Positions 1-8,321 are shown, counted from the first letter of the stretch. The stretch: DNA of 25,502 bases from JBMNRY01 sp050944915 (GCA_050944915.1 JBMNRY010000020.1:1-25502); one strand, 5' to 3'. Numbers and translations are program-made. The notes: generated from the sequence alone by a model not told the origin.

Positions 1-330
1 ATGGCTGAAGGGAAAGTCCTGGAATTTACCAGCGGGAACTTTGAAAGCGAAGTGTTAGGCAGCGATCAACCTGTCCTAGTCGATTTTTGGGCTGAATGGT
101 GTGGGCCATGTCGGCAAATTGCACCTGTGATTGACCAATTGGCCCAAGAATTGGCGGGGCAAATGAAGATTGGCAAGGTAAACGTTGATAGCCAACAGGA
201 CCTAGCCGCCCGTTACGGGGTCATGAGTATCCCGACCCTGGTCGTCTTTCAAAACGGCGAGCCGACGGAAAGGATCGTCGGTGCCATGCCGAAAGATGCA
301 TTGAAAGCTAGATTGGAACGTTTTCTGTAG
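1..330 (+). CDS. trxA: Thioredoxin
   Basis: A 109-residue thioredoxin, the cytoplasmic dithiol-disulfide oxidoreductase that keeps protein cysteines reduced and supplies electrons to enzymes such as ribonucleotide reductase. The sequence shows the WCGPC active site (residues about 33-37) after the VDFWAEW strand, and the cis-proline loop SIPTLVVF around residue 76, followed by the GAMPKDAL helix. Length is normal for the family. The ATG is the first base of the window, so its ribosome binding site and promoter are not visible, but the N-terminus (MAEGKVLEFTSGNFESEVL) has the expected length before the first strand. It converges on the NAGPA-type gene and shares a terminator with it. Certain as a thioredoxin; which paralogue it is cannot be told. 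Confidence 0.96.
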   Translation: MAEGKVLEFTSGNFESEVLGSDQPVLVDFWAEWCGPCRQIAPVIDQLAQELAGQMKIGKVNVDSQQDLAARYGVMSIPTLVVFQNGEPTERIVGAMPKDALKARLERFL

Positions 331-332
331 AA

Positions 333-362
333 AAAATGAGGCCGTCTCTACGGCCTCATTTT
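333..362. terminator. Bidirectional intrinsic terminator shared by trxA and the convergent NAGPA gene
   Basis: A 12-bp perfect inverted repeat (AAAATGAGGCCG at 333-344, CGGCCTCATTTT at 351-362) with a 6-nt loop. The A-run on the left and T-run on the right give a U-tract on both strands. It begins 2 nt after the trxA stop, and the stop codon of the leftward gene (356-358) lies inside the stem. Confidence 0.88.
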
Positions 363-3226
363 AATGGGTGCAGATAGAATTTCACCTCTTCGTCCACATC
401 GAAAAGGAGACAATAGTCATCGGCGAAGGTGCTACCGGCCACATAGTTGATGCCCGAGCGCTTTTCCCACCAAAAACCGGCATCCAGACTGCTGATGACC
501 CAAATCTCCTGTCTTGTCCTTTCATGATGGCGGACCAGCATCTGGTGAAGAAGGGCTCCTTCCCGCTCATCGGCGAAGGAAGGTCCTTGGGGATGAAAGG
601 GCGGTAGGAAACTGATGAGAAAAACCCGCTCCTCTTCACTGGCCGCCAATTGCTCCTCCAACCATGACCATTGTCGGGGATCCGACGCCGTCAGTCCCCC
701 TTGACTGGAATCTAAGAGAATAAAACGGCTATCCCCATGAAGGAAAGAACCATAGCCTTGCCCGAAATGCTCCCGCCACAATTGGCCTCCCTCTGAACCT
801 GGCACAGGATAATAGCGGGGGAACAGGGATAGGGTCCGTCGGGCTGAACGGAAATTGGCCCCGGTGGGCTCAGCTACCAATCCCCCTAGCACAATGGCGA
901 ACTGGGCCTCTTCCCTAGCCAGTTCTTGTAGATGGTTGCGGGCCCGACTTGGGGTGCCGACGGCTAAATGGCTGTTGCCAAAAAGGAGGAAGCGCCAGCC
1001 CTGGGGCTCTGCCGGAGCGGCGTCGAAAGGCAACACCTTAACTTTTTCTTCCACCGGCACCAAGGCAGCGAGATCCCTAAAAAAGATCTGGCCTTTATCA
1101 CTGGCCTTCCCATCGATAGTCACCAGATAGATGCTTTCTAAATGAAGGGGTCGAGGCAGGCTCGAGGGGATTTGACCTTGGACATACCGCCAGCCTGACC
1201 ACTGGACCCGATCTGCCAAATCGATGGGGTGAATCCGGCCTACTCCATCCCTAACTTGGGCCCGCAGCCAGTGGCCATTTCCTTCTTCCCCCCATACCCA
1301 AAGGCCTATACCTAGTACTTCGTTGGGTAAGAAAAAAGGCTCCTCCGGTCGTACATAGGCGGCCCGGGTAGGGGCTTTTTGACGAAAATCATAGTCCAGG
1401 CCGATCCCGGCAGGCAACCCTTCCTTCGGTGGAGGACCGTAGCTCACTTCAGCAGGGACTAAAGCCTGGGGATGGCCTCGGGCCGACCAATTTGGGCTCG
1501 CCAAAGGCACCATTCCGGCACCGATCTCTACGGGGATGTCCACCTGAAGCCCGCTAAAAGAGGCGATGATGGTACCCCGTCCCCTTCCTTGGGCCCGGAA
1601 GGAATCACCATCGATGCTGCCCAATTTCCCCGGGATCTCCCATTGGATATCGGCACCCTCGATGAGACAGGGATAGCCGGCGGCATCCCATCCCTTAAGT
1701 TGGATTCTCTCCTCGGCCCCCGGCAGCAGGGTTAACCCTTGGGGCTGGGCTGTTAAACGTTCCAATGGCTGGCTGATGGAAACCGAGGCCACAAAGTTGA
1801 CTTGATGACCTTGATTCTGATAGGCCACATGGATTAAAGCGGGCCCCGATTCTTGGCCAAGGAAGACTCCTGGGGCGATGAATTTCCCCCGGGATTGGGG
1901 GAAGACCGACCAGCTAACAGCTTCCGCCGGTAAAGGAGTCGGGTTATGATACCGATCCAGGCCTGTAACACGGAAGGTCCGCCGACCGTTAAGGGGTACC
2001 ACGATAGGTTCCCCCTGGATCAGACGCAATTCATCGCCGAGCTCCTCCTGGGGGTAAAGGGTATCGACATGGAGGCGGCGGATGGGACTTGTCTTTCCTA
2101 CATAGCTAAAACCAAGACCGTTGGGGATCGGGCGCATACCTCCCGGCGGTGCGTTCAAAAGCTGGGCCTCAGCTTGTCCCGCTTTGCGGACGACCATTGA
2201 GGAGGAGCCACCGCCGTCGAGATTAAGGGCTTGCCACACCCCGATTTCCACCATAAATTCCGCTAATTCATCGAGGGTCATTCCCCGCCGATGGGGGCTA
2301 CGACCATCGACGACGACCATAGTCAACAGTCGCCCGGTGGCATCTAAACCAACTGCGGTGCGGGGATGAATACCTCCCAGGGATGGCGGATAATTCCCCG
2401 TCGGTCGGCCCTTTTCAACTAAAAGGTTATAACCGCTAACGGCGGTCTTGATCTCCTCTAAGGCAGGAGTCAATTTCCATTGGAGATCGATAGATTGGCC
2501 GGGAGCCAGACTCAGCAAAAACCGGGCCCCCTCTTCCCGTCCAGTTAAGATCAATCCCCCCGGGGGGAATCCCCGGCCGGGCAAGTTTTCCCTGATTTCC
2601 ACCACAACTCCGTCGATGACGACGACTTCCACGATCAGATCCGCCAACCAGGTGTGGACGGCGTTCCTACCGGGGCTCTGTTGGGCCCAGTGTTCATCGT
2701 AAATCACGATACCCCCAGGGGGCAGGATGGTTTCGTTGTATCCCGCGATGGGGTAGCGCCCTTCCCCGGCTTGCACATAGGCTTGCCAGCGGGCGATCTG
2801 TAACTTCGCCCGATCCCCATAGAAGATCAAACTAGGACGGGGATAGGCCAGGGATGGACCCTTGATCAGTTCGCCTTCGGCGACGGTAAAGCCGACGGGG
2901 GCACCGGTAGTACCCATAAAGAAGAAGTCGCCGTTGACGGCCGCTACGGCCCCCTTGCCTTGGGCTATTACTTCCAAATTTTGACGCTCCGTGAGTTTGG
3001 TAGACAAAAGGGTATCCAAGGAAAGACAAGGCTCATCCAGCTGGGCTTGTAAAACGAAGATGTCTTGCCAGCCGTCGGGCAGGTAGCGCCTGATTTCCTG
3101 AAGCTGCAGCCCTGGTCCTAAAATTTCCACGTTCCGATCTTGGTAAATGATCGGACTCCCTTGAGCTCCTAGGGACAGGGTAAGCAACGATAAGATCAAT
3201 AATAAACTGGATAAACCCTTGGACAT
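356..3226 (-). CDS. Secreted phosphodiester glycosidase (NAGPA) domain protein with Ig-like, jelly-roll and degenerate calcineurin-like domains
   Basis: A 956-residue exported protein. Residues 1-24 are a signal peptide (MSKGLSSLLLILSLLTLSLG). Residues about 30-400 form a NAGPA domain: NGDFF, HPRTAVGLD (about 285) and LNLDGGGSSSMV (about 335) are the family's signature segments. Residues about 400-600 look like two beta-rich Ig-like domains, 600-735 like a jelly-roll module, and 745-956 like a calcineurin-type phosphoesterase fold. In that last domain the metal ligands are gone: GNSH where D-x-H is expected, GGLVAE for GD, PGSEGG for GNH. Homologous NAGPA domains act on sugar phosphodiesters or cell-surface polymers; the substrate here is unknown. 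The start at 3226 is chosen because GGAGGGG sits 5 nt upstream and the signal peptide begins there; an in-frame ATG 42 nt further upstream lacks both. Confidence 0.9.
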   Translation of the reverse strand: MSKGLSSLLLILSLLTLSLGAQGSPIIYQDRNVEILGPGLQLQEIRRYLPDGWQDIFVLQAQLDEPCLSLDTLLSTKLTERQNLEVIAQGKGAVAAVNGDFFFMGTTGAPVGFTVAEGELIKGPSLAYPRPSLIFYGDRAKLQIARWQAYVQAGEGRYPIAGYNETILPPGGIVIYDEHWAQQSPGRNAVHTWLADLIVEVVVIDGVVVEIRENLPGRGFPPGGLILTGREEGARFLLSLAPGQSIDLQWKLTPALEEIKTAVSGYNLLVEKGRPTGNYPPSLGGIHPRTAVGLDATGRLLTMVVVDGRSPHRRGMTLDELAEFMVEIGVWQALNLDGGGSSSMVVRKAGQAEAQLLNAPPGGMRPIPNGLGFSYVGKTSPIRRLHVDTLYPQEELGDELRLIQGEPIVVPLNGRRTFRVTGLDRYHNPTPLPAEAVSWSVFPQSRGKFIAPGVFLGQESGPALIHVAYQNQGHQVNFVASVSISQPLERLTAQPQGLTLLPGAEERIQLKGWDAAGYPCLIEGADIQWEIPGKLGSIDGDSFRAQGRGRGTIIASFSGLQVDIPVEIGAGMVPLASPNWSARGHPQALVPAEVSYGPPPKEGLPAGIGLDYDFRQKAPTRAAYVRPEEPFFLPNEVLGIGLWVWGEEGNGHWLRAQVRDGVGRIHPIDLADRVQWSGWRYVQGQIPSSLPRPLHLESIYLVTIDGKASDKGQIFFRDLAALVPVEEKVKVLPFDAAPAEPQGWRFLLFGNSHLAVGTPSRARNHLQELAREEAQFAIVLGGLVAEPTGANFRSARRTLSLFPRYYPVPGSEGGQLWREHFGQGYGSFLHGDSRFILLDSSQGGLTASDPRQWSWLEEQLAASEEERVFLISFLPPFHPQGPSFADEREGALLHQMLVRHHERTRQEIWVISSLDAGFWWEKRSGINYVAGSTFADDYCLLFDVDEEVKFYLHPLK

Positions 3227-3355
3227 CTTTTCCCCTCCACGGACAGTGCTCCTACTTCTTTTCCACACTCCCTACAGGATTCCTTTCCCTAAGAGGGTCC
3301 CCAGGTCGTTTCCCAGAAAAACAAAGAAGGAGTTGTCTCGGCCCTTAGCGAACTA

Positions 3356-3380
3356 TATTGCACAGGTAAAGTATTGCACA
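3356..3380 (+). repeat. Two 9-bp direct repeats upstream of the small secreted protein
   Basis: TATTGCACA occurs at 3356-3364 and again at 3372-3380, spaced 16 bp start to start, 40 nt before the start at 3420. The arrangement suggests tandem binding sites for a regulator on the promoter of the downstream gene. The regulator is unknown, and no convincing sigma-A promoter with 17-bp spacing was found here. Confidence 0.4.
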
Positions 3381-3419
3381 AAAACCATATTCCGGGGAAA
3401 ACCAAGGGGAGGAATGGCC

Positions 3420-3824
3420 ATGAAAAAGAGTGTTGTCATTGGATTAGTTCTGGTCTGTTTGATAATGGCCCTGACGGTCACTGTCATGGCGCAAGAGGAT
3501 TATCCGGTGGAATTGGCAGGTGTCACCATTTTGCGTGTGCGTTTTCCGGCCTCGGGTTTCGATGCCTCGGAACGGATGCATATCGCCTATGAGCGGCTGA
3601 TCGACGCCTTAGGTTATTATGATCTTAATCTTGAACCAGAGTTAGTCAATATCCGGATCCAATCTAATTCGCCCGCTATTTTTATCGGTGACAAATTATT
3701 CTTTACCGTCGATGAAGATCATGCCGTCTATAATGGAGCTGCTCCCATGGTTTTAGCGGAAAAATGGGCAGCTAATTTGCGGTTGGCCATTGAAAAATAT
3801 CTAGACACCGGTCTTGGAAACTAA
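3420..3824 (+). CDS. Small secreted protein resembling the extracytoplasmic N-terminal domain of some MscS channels
   Basis: A 134-residue protein with a clear signal peptide (residues 1-26, MKKSVVIGLVLVCLIMA then an AQ cleavage site), leaving a compact domain of about 107 residues. By eye, the order YPVELAGVTILRVR, SGFDASERMHIAYERLIDAL, PAIFIGDKLFFTVDEDHAV and LAEKWAANLRLAIEKYL matches the pattern (V-L-G-x-x-L-F, ERA-x-x-I-x-x-R-L, P-x-I-x-V-G-x-x-L-L-x-V-x-x-x-D-A, LA-x-x-WA-x-x-L) seen before the membrane part of some cyanobacterial-type mechanosensitive channels. Here it stands alone. The start is placed at the second of two in-frame ATGs because AAGGGGAGG lies 7 nt before it, but only 1 nt before the first (3414). 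The function is unknown and the homology is recalled, not computed. A terminator follows directly. Confidence 0.75.
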   Translation: MKKSVVIGLVLVCLIMALTVTVMAQEDYPVELAGVTILRVRFPASGFDASERMHIAYERLIDALGYYDLNLEPELVNIRIQSNSPAIFIGDKLFFTVDEDHAVYNGAAPMVLAEKWAANLRLAIEKYLDTGLGN

Positions 3825-3846
3825 GGAATCCTATCGTTTTTTCTTG

Positions 3847-3887
3847 CCCTGCTTGATTAAATTCAGGTAGGGTATTTTATTTTTTTG
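3847..3887 (+). terminator. Intrinsic terminator ending just before the next gene's ribosome binding site
   Basis: A 10-bp stem (CCCTGCTTGA at 3847-3856 with TCAGGTAGGG at 3863-3872, two G-U pairs) has a 6-nt loop and is followed by a T-rich tract to 3887. The GAGG ribosome binding site of the next gene starts where the T-tract ends, leaving no room for a separate promoter downstream of the hairpin. Confidence 0.78.
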
Positions 3888-3899
3888 AGGTGATGCCCC

Positions 3900-4994
3900 A
3901 TGGACTACCGCCGGGCCGTGGAGACTCCGGCTCTTATCATCGACGAGGATGTCATGGAACGCAACTTGGCTAAGATGATGGAACTGGCCAGGGAAGCGGG
4001 GGTCAAGCTCCGCCCCCATGCCAAAACCCATAAATCGGTAGCCCTGGCTCGCCGGCAACTCCAGGGGGGGTGCCAGGGGATCACCGTCTCCAAGGTTTCC
4101 GAAGGGGAAGTCATGGCTCGGGGTGGTATCGACGATATCCTCGTGGCTTATCCCATTGTAGGAGAAGAAAAGATCGGGCGGCTGTTGGAACTAAACAGAC
4201 GGGTTCGTCTAGCGACCTTGGTGGACAGTTTGGAAGCCGCCCGGGCCCTGGGAGCCGCGGCCGAGGGGGCAGGTCAAATCTTAGGAATCTATTTGAAAAT
4301 CGATACAGGAATGGGCCGCACCGGGGTCCCTCCAGGCCGGGCGGCTTTAGAGTTGGCCCGAAAGCTACAAAAGCTGCCCGGTCTAAACCTGATGGGTATT
4401 CTAAGCCATCCCGGCGAAGCCTATAATGCCAGGACCCGGGATGATATGGCATTGATCGCCCGCCGGGAAGGGGAAACCATGGCCGCCACAGCCCAGCTCT
4501 TACGGCAAGGGGGAGTGAAGCTGCAGGAGGTAAGCGTTGGCTCCACACCCACCTGTTGGACGGGGGTCATTCCCTCCGGTGTTACCGAAATCCGACCGGG
4601 AACCTATATCTTCAACGATGCTAATAATGTGCACTGGGGGACATGTACCATCGCCGATTGTGCGGCGACGGTGCTCACCACCGTCGTCAGTCGCCCCCAT
4701 CCCCGCCGCCTTATCGTCGATGGGGGGAGCAAAAGTGTCGGCAAAGAGACCAACCCCGCCTATGAGGGGTATGGCCTGATTAAAGGGATGCCCAACGCCC
4801 GCCTCGTTCGGGTCTATGAAGAACATGGGGTCATCGAAACCCAAGGGGGTTGTCCCTTGCCCATCGGGGCCAAGTTGGAGATCATCCCTACCCATATCTG
4901 CCCGGTGGTCAATCTCTACTCCGAATACATCCTGGTTTCTCGGGGCCGCATCATCGCTCGGGAGCCCATCGATGCCCGGGGCTGCAACTATTAG
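3900..4994 (+). CDS. D-threonine aldolase / D-serine dehydratase family PLP enzyme
   Basis: A 364-residue fold-type III PLP enzyme with an alanine-racemase-like N-terminal barrel and a C-terminal DSD1-type domain. The PLP lysine is in RPHAKTHKS (about residues 38-46). KIDTGMGRTGV (about 136), SVGSTPT (about 213) and IRPGTY (about 231) line the cofactor site. The C-terminal THICPVVN segment (about 331) supplies the His-x-Cys pair that, in eukaryotic-type D-serine dehydratases, binds zinc next to the PLP; characterised D-threonine aldolases bind a divalent metal at the same place. Expected reactions are D-threonine to glycine plus acetaldehyde, or D-serine to pyruvate plus ammonia; the sequence does not decide between them. 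GAGGTGAT lies just upstream of the ATG. The gene stands alone between a terminator on its left and a shared terminator on its right. Confidence 0.88.
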   Translation: MDYRRAVETPALIIDEDVMERNLAKMMELAREAGVKLRPHAKTHKSVALARRQLQGGCQGITVSKVSEGEVMARGGIDDILVAYPIVGEEKIGRLLELNRRVRLATLVDSLEAARALGAAAEGAGQILGIYLKIDTGMGRTGVPPGRAALELARKLQKLPGLNLMGILSHPGEAYNARTRDDMALIARREGETMAATAQLLRQGGVKLQEVSVGSTPTCWTGVIPSGVTEIRPGTYIFNDANNVHWGTCTIADCAATVLTTVVSRPHPRRLIVDGGSKSVGKETNPAYEGYGLIKGMPNARLVRVYEEHGVIETQGGCPLPIGAKLEIIPTHICPVVNLYSEYILVSRGRIIAREPIDARGCNY

Positions 4995-5018
4995 CTAAAG
5001 ATCTAACCTTACCCATAA

Positions 5019-5050
5019 AAACAAGCCCTTCGCTGTCGAAGGGCTTGTTT
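5019..5050. terminator. Bidirectional intrinsic terminator between the PLP enzyme and RND genes
   Basis: A 14-bp perfect stem (AAACAAGCCCTTCG at 5019-5032, CGAAGGGCTTGTTT at 5037-5050) has a 4-nt loop and A/T flanks that act as a U-tract on either strand. It lies between the stop at 4994 and the convergent stop at 5055. Confidence 0.9.
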
Positions 5051-5054
5051 CAAT

Positions 5055-8000
5055 CTATCCTTCCTTAGCCACGGCTCCCTTTTGGAGTCTGGCCGATCTT
5101 CGTTCCGCGAGGCCACTGTAGACGATGGGGATGATGAAGAGGGTCAAAAAGGTAGATGACAGCAGCCCTCCCATGACGGTGATGGCCATGGGAACCTGGA
5201 TTTCTGAACCTTCTCCCCAACCGAGGGCCATGGGGACTAAAGCCAAGATGGTCGTCAAGGTTGTCATCAAAATGGGCCGCAACCGCACCCGTCCTGCTTC
5301 CATGACCGCCTCGGCAACGGGATAACCCCGTTCCCGGAGGAGCTTAATATAATCCACCAAAACGATGGCGTTGTTAACGACGACCCCTGCTAGCACGACC
5401 AGCCCGATCAAAGCGGTGATCCCCAGTTTCGTCCCGGTAATCCATAAGCCGCCTAGGGCCCCGATGGCGGCCAAGGGCACCGAGAGCATGATCAGGAAGG
5501 GATGCCACAGGGATTCGAATTGGCTAGCCAGCACTAGATAGACAAGAATGATGGCTAAAACTAAGACCAATAGGAGTTCCCCTTGGGATTCGGCGACTAA
5601 CTCCTCCATTCCACCCCGGAGGATGGTGTAGTTGGGGGGAAATTCCATAGTGGCTAGGATTTCATCGACGGCTCGACTGGCAGTCCGCAGATCATCGGTT
5701 TGCAGCTGGGCTGTAACTTCTACAACCCGCACCCGGTCTGCCCGGCGGATACTGGCGGGAGCCGTTCCCTGCTGGACCTTCACAAGACGTCCCAACTGAG
5801 CGTAATTAGTACTCAATCCTGTAGGATCGGTGATGCGCATCCGAAGTAGCCCATCGAGATCTAAATCCGCCCCCCCTTGGGGTTGGAGATAAATAGGTAT
5901 GCTACGGCCTCCCCTTTGCAGATCCCCCACATGGACGCCATTAAGGATATTGTTGATCGCTAAACCTATTTGACCGCTGGTCAGCTGGCTGAGGATGGCC
6001 CGGCTGGGATTGGTCTCCAAGAAAAGCTCCGGTTGCCGTTCATCTAAGGAGGTGCGCACCTGGGTAAAGTGCTCCATCTCCCGAAGTCGTCCCGCCAATT
6101 CTTGGCCCAAACCTTCTAAGACATCTAGATCGGGCCCTTTAATTTTCAAGGAGATACCGCTGCCGGTAAAACCGGTGAAGGCGGCCATGGTCAGATCTTC
6201 GTTGATTTCAATGCGGGCATCGATATGGGCCGTCTCCTTCTGGAGGTTCCGGGCAAACTCCACAATGGTTACATCCCGTTGTCCGGGGGGGACTAGATTG
6301 ACCAGGAGCTGGGCTGTATTGCTGCCGGCTCCCTGGAGGATGGCGAAGAAATCCCGGGTCATAGGGTTGCCGACTTGGGCATTGACATGGGTTACCTCAG
6401 GTTTTTCCGCCAGGATTTGTTCCACTTCCCCGACCCGAGCATTGGTGATCTCAATGGGTGTTCCCGGTGGGAGACGCAATTGGATGTTCAAGCTGCTTTG
6501 ATCGGCAGGCGGTAAAAACTCTATCCCCATCCGGGGAACGAGACTTAGACAGATGATGATCACCACGGAACAGATTCCCAGGGTGAGACCCTTACGGTCC
6601 ATTGCTTTAGCCAGTAGCCCCTGGTAAGCATGTTGTAGGGGTTCAAAAAATCTGGCTCCCTCGGTGGGCATGGCTAAAAGACGGCTGGCCATCAGGGGAA
6701 CGACGGTGATGGAGACCACCAGGGAAGCTAACAGGGAGAAGGAAACGGTCAAGCCCAGCTCTTTGAACAACTCCCCCGCTAATCCTCCCACGAAGATCAG
6801 GGGCAAGAAGACGACGAGGGTCGTTAAGGTCGCACCGGTGATGGCCGGGGCAATCTCTTCGCTGCCGACGATGGCTGCCTCGGTCATGTCTCGACCTTCA
6901 AGGCGGTGGCGGAAGATGTTTTCTAAGACGACGATAGAATTATCGACTAACATGCCTATCCCTAGGGCTAAGCCTCCGAGGGTCATCAGATTCAAGCTCA
7001 GATCGGCCAGGTACATCAAGACAAAGGTGACGATAACCGACAGGGGAATGGCCAAGGAGATGATGGTGATACTTTGATAATTGCGCAGGAAAAAGAAGAG
7101 GACCAAAATAGCCAATAAAGCACCGATCAGGCCGCTATAGCTTAAATTACCGATGGATTGGTTGATAAACCGGGATTGATCGGTCAGAATGAAGTACTCT
7201 AAAGGAATATTTTCCCCTCGCAACTTCTCGATGACCTCTTTGACCTCGGCGGCGACGGCCACCGTATTTTCTCCCGCTTGTTTATAAAGGCGCAAAACCA
7301 AGGTCGGTCGACCATTGATGCGGTTCAATCCGCCATCGGTGCTGACTGTTTCTTCGATGTTGGCGATATCGCCCAAGCGGACAAATTGGGGTACAAGGGC
7401 TCCTAAACCGAAGGGATCGCTTTCCGGTTCTTGGGTACCGACGATGAGATTTTGCAGTTCTTCCACCCCTTGGAAGCGCATACCCGTCTTGATATTGAAA
7501 CGCTGACCTTGATCTTCGATGACCCCACTGGGGATGGTCATATTCTGGTAGCGCAGAAACTGTTCCAATAGGGTTGGCGTTAGATCATATTCCCGCAATT
7601 TAGCCGGATCATAGAGGATTTGAACTTGCCGATCTCGACCACCTAGTAAGCTGATCTGGGCGATTCCCGGAATCTGTTCTAGCCGGGGGAGGACATGCTC
7701 CTTAGCCAGGGTCGTCAGCTCGGCTAAATCCTTCGTTTCTTCGCTGAAAACACCCATGGTTATTAAGGGCAGCTGGTTAGGATCGAAGGTCATGATTAAA
7801 GGTTTTTCCGCGCCTTCGGGCAGGGTGAGGGCCAATTGATCTAAATTGCCCCGGACTTGCTCTAAGACCTTTGCTAGATCGGTATCCCAATGGAACCGAC
7901 CAATGACGACGGAAACATTTTCCATACTGTAGGATTCTACGTCCCGCAGACCATCAACGGTACCGACGGCTGCCTCCACCTGTTTAGTCACTTGCTCTTC

Positions 8001-8177
8001 GACGGTGGCTGGATCAGCCAAGGGATAGATGGTGGCGACGGTGATATAGGGGATGTTTAGACGGGGTAGGAGATCGATACCTAATCTTTGCAATGATAAT
8101 CCGCCAAAAAGAAGGACGAAAAGGATGATCATGGTGACAGTTACCGGTTTATTGACGGCCATGCGGGGCAGTTGCAC
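5055..8177 (-). CDS. RND family efflux permease (AcrB/SwrC-like, HAE1 type)
   Basis: A 1040-residue inner-membrane exporter of the resistance-nodulation-division superfamily, driven by the proton gradient. It has the two-fold layout of the family: a first membrane helix (MAVNKPVTVTMIILFVLLFG), a large external loop, a block of helices from about 335 to 490, a second external loop, and a final block from about 855. Helix 4 carries GMLVDNSIVVLEN (about 405-417), keeping one of the two aspartates of the AcrB proton relay. Helix 10 carries VVVNNAIVLVDY, with Asn in place of the AcrB lysine, as is common in the SwrC/MdtB-C branch. GTG start with GGAGGG 6 nt upstream. No membrane-fusion or TolC partner gene adjoins it, consistent with Gram-positive RND pumps such as SwrC, which exports surfactin. 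The substrate is unknown. Confidence 0.93.
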   Translation of the reverse strand: MQLPRMAVNKPVTVTMIILFVLLFGGLSLQRLGIDLLPRLNIPYITVATIYPLADPATVEEQVTKQVEAAVGTVDGLRDVESYSMENVSVVIGRFHWDTDLAKVLEQVRGNLDQLALTLPEGAEKPLIMTFDPNQLPLITMGVFSEETKDLAELTTLAKEHVLPRLEQIPGIAQISLLGGRDRQVQILYDPAKLREYDLTPTLLEQFLRYQNMTIPSGVIEDQGQRFNIKTGMRFQGVEELQNLIVGTQEPESDPFGLGALVPQFVRLGDIANIEETVSTDGGLNRINGRPTLVLRLYKQAGENTVAVAAEVKEVIEKLRGENIPLEYFILTDQSRFINQSIGNLSYSGLIGALLAILVLFFFLRNYQSITIISLAIPLSVIVTFVLMYLADLSLNLMTLGGLALGIGMLVDNSIVVLENIFRHRLEGRDMTEAAIVGSEEIAPAITGATLTTLVVFLPLIFVGGLAGELFKELGLTVSFSLLASLVVSITVVPLMASRLLAMPTEGARFFEPLQHAYQGLLAKAMDRKGLTLGICSVVIIICLSLVPRMGIEFLPPADQSSLNIQLRLPPGTPIEITNARVGEVEQILAEKPEVTHVNAQVGNPMTRDFFAILQGAGSNTAQLLVNLVPPGQRDVTIVEFARNLQKETAHIDARIEINEDLTMAAFTGFTGSGISLKIKGPDLDVLEGLGQELAGRLREMEHFTQVRTSLDERQPELFLETNPSRAILSQLTSGQIGLAINNILNGVHVGDLQRGGRSIPIYLQPQGGADLDLDGLLRMRITDPTGLSTNYAQLGRLVKVQQGTAPASIRRADRVRVVEVTAQLQTDDLRTASRAVDEILATMEFPPNYTILRGGMEELVAESQGELLLVLVLAIILVYLVLASQFESLWHPFLIMLSVPLAAIGALGGLWITGTKLGITALIGLVVLAGVVVNNAIVLVDYIKLLRERGYPVAEAVMEAGRVRLRPILMTTLTTILALVPMALGWGEGSEIQVPMAITVMGGLLSSTFLTLFIIPIVYSGLAERRSARLQKGAVAKEG

Positions 8178-8235
8178 GCGATTCCCTCCAAAACTTACTT
8201 GTTGGTTCCGGGGTTAATTTCGTGATTAGCTTTTA

Positions 8236-8265
8236 CGAATCCTCTTCGCGGGCCCGGCAATAATT
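8236..8265 (+). promoter_or_regulatory. Possible forespore-type promoter for sleB-ypeB
   Basis: GGCAATAATT at 8256-8265 fits the sigma-F -10 pattern GGnnAnAnTw, with a weak -35 (CGAATC at 8236-8241). In Bacillus sleB and ypeB are transcribed in the forespore by sigma-G, whose promoters resemble those of sigma-F. The -35 match is poor, so this is a hint from position and gene identity. Confidence 0.25.
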
Positions 8266-8321
8266 ACCGCTGAAAGAAAATGGTATCCCGGGGCAAACTC
8301 TATCTAGGGAGGGAGAAGGGT

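Noticed and set aside
3219..3419. An N-terminal extension of the small secreted protein back to 3219
   Set aside because: It would put 67 residues before a clear signal peptide, and the ribosome binding site is at 3404-3412.
8222..8242. An inverted repeat TTCGT/ACGAA between the RND and sleB genes as an operator
   Set aside because: Five-base arms 11 nt apart are expected by chance.
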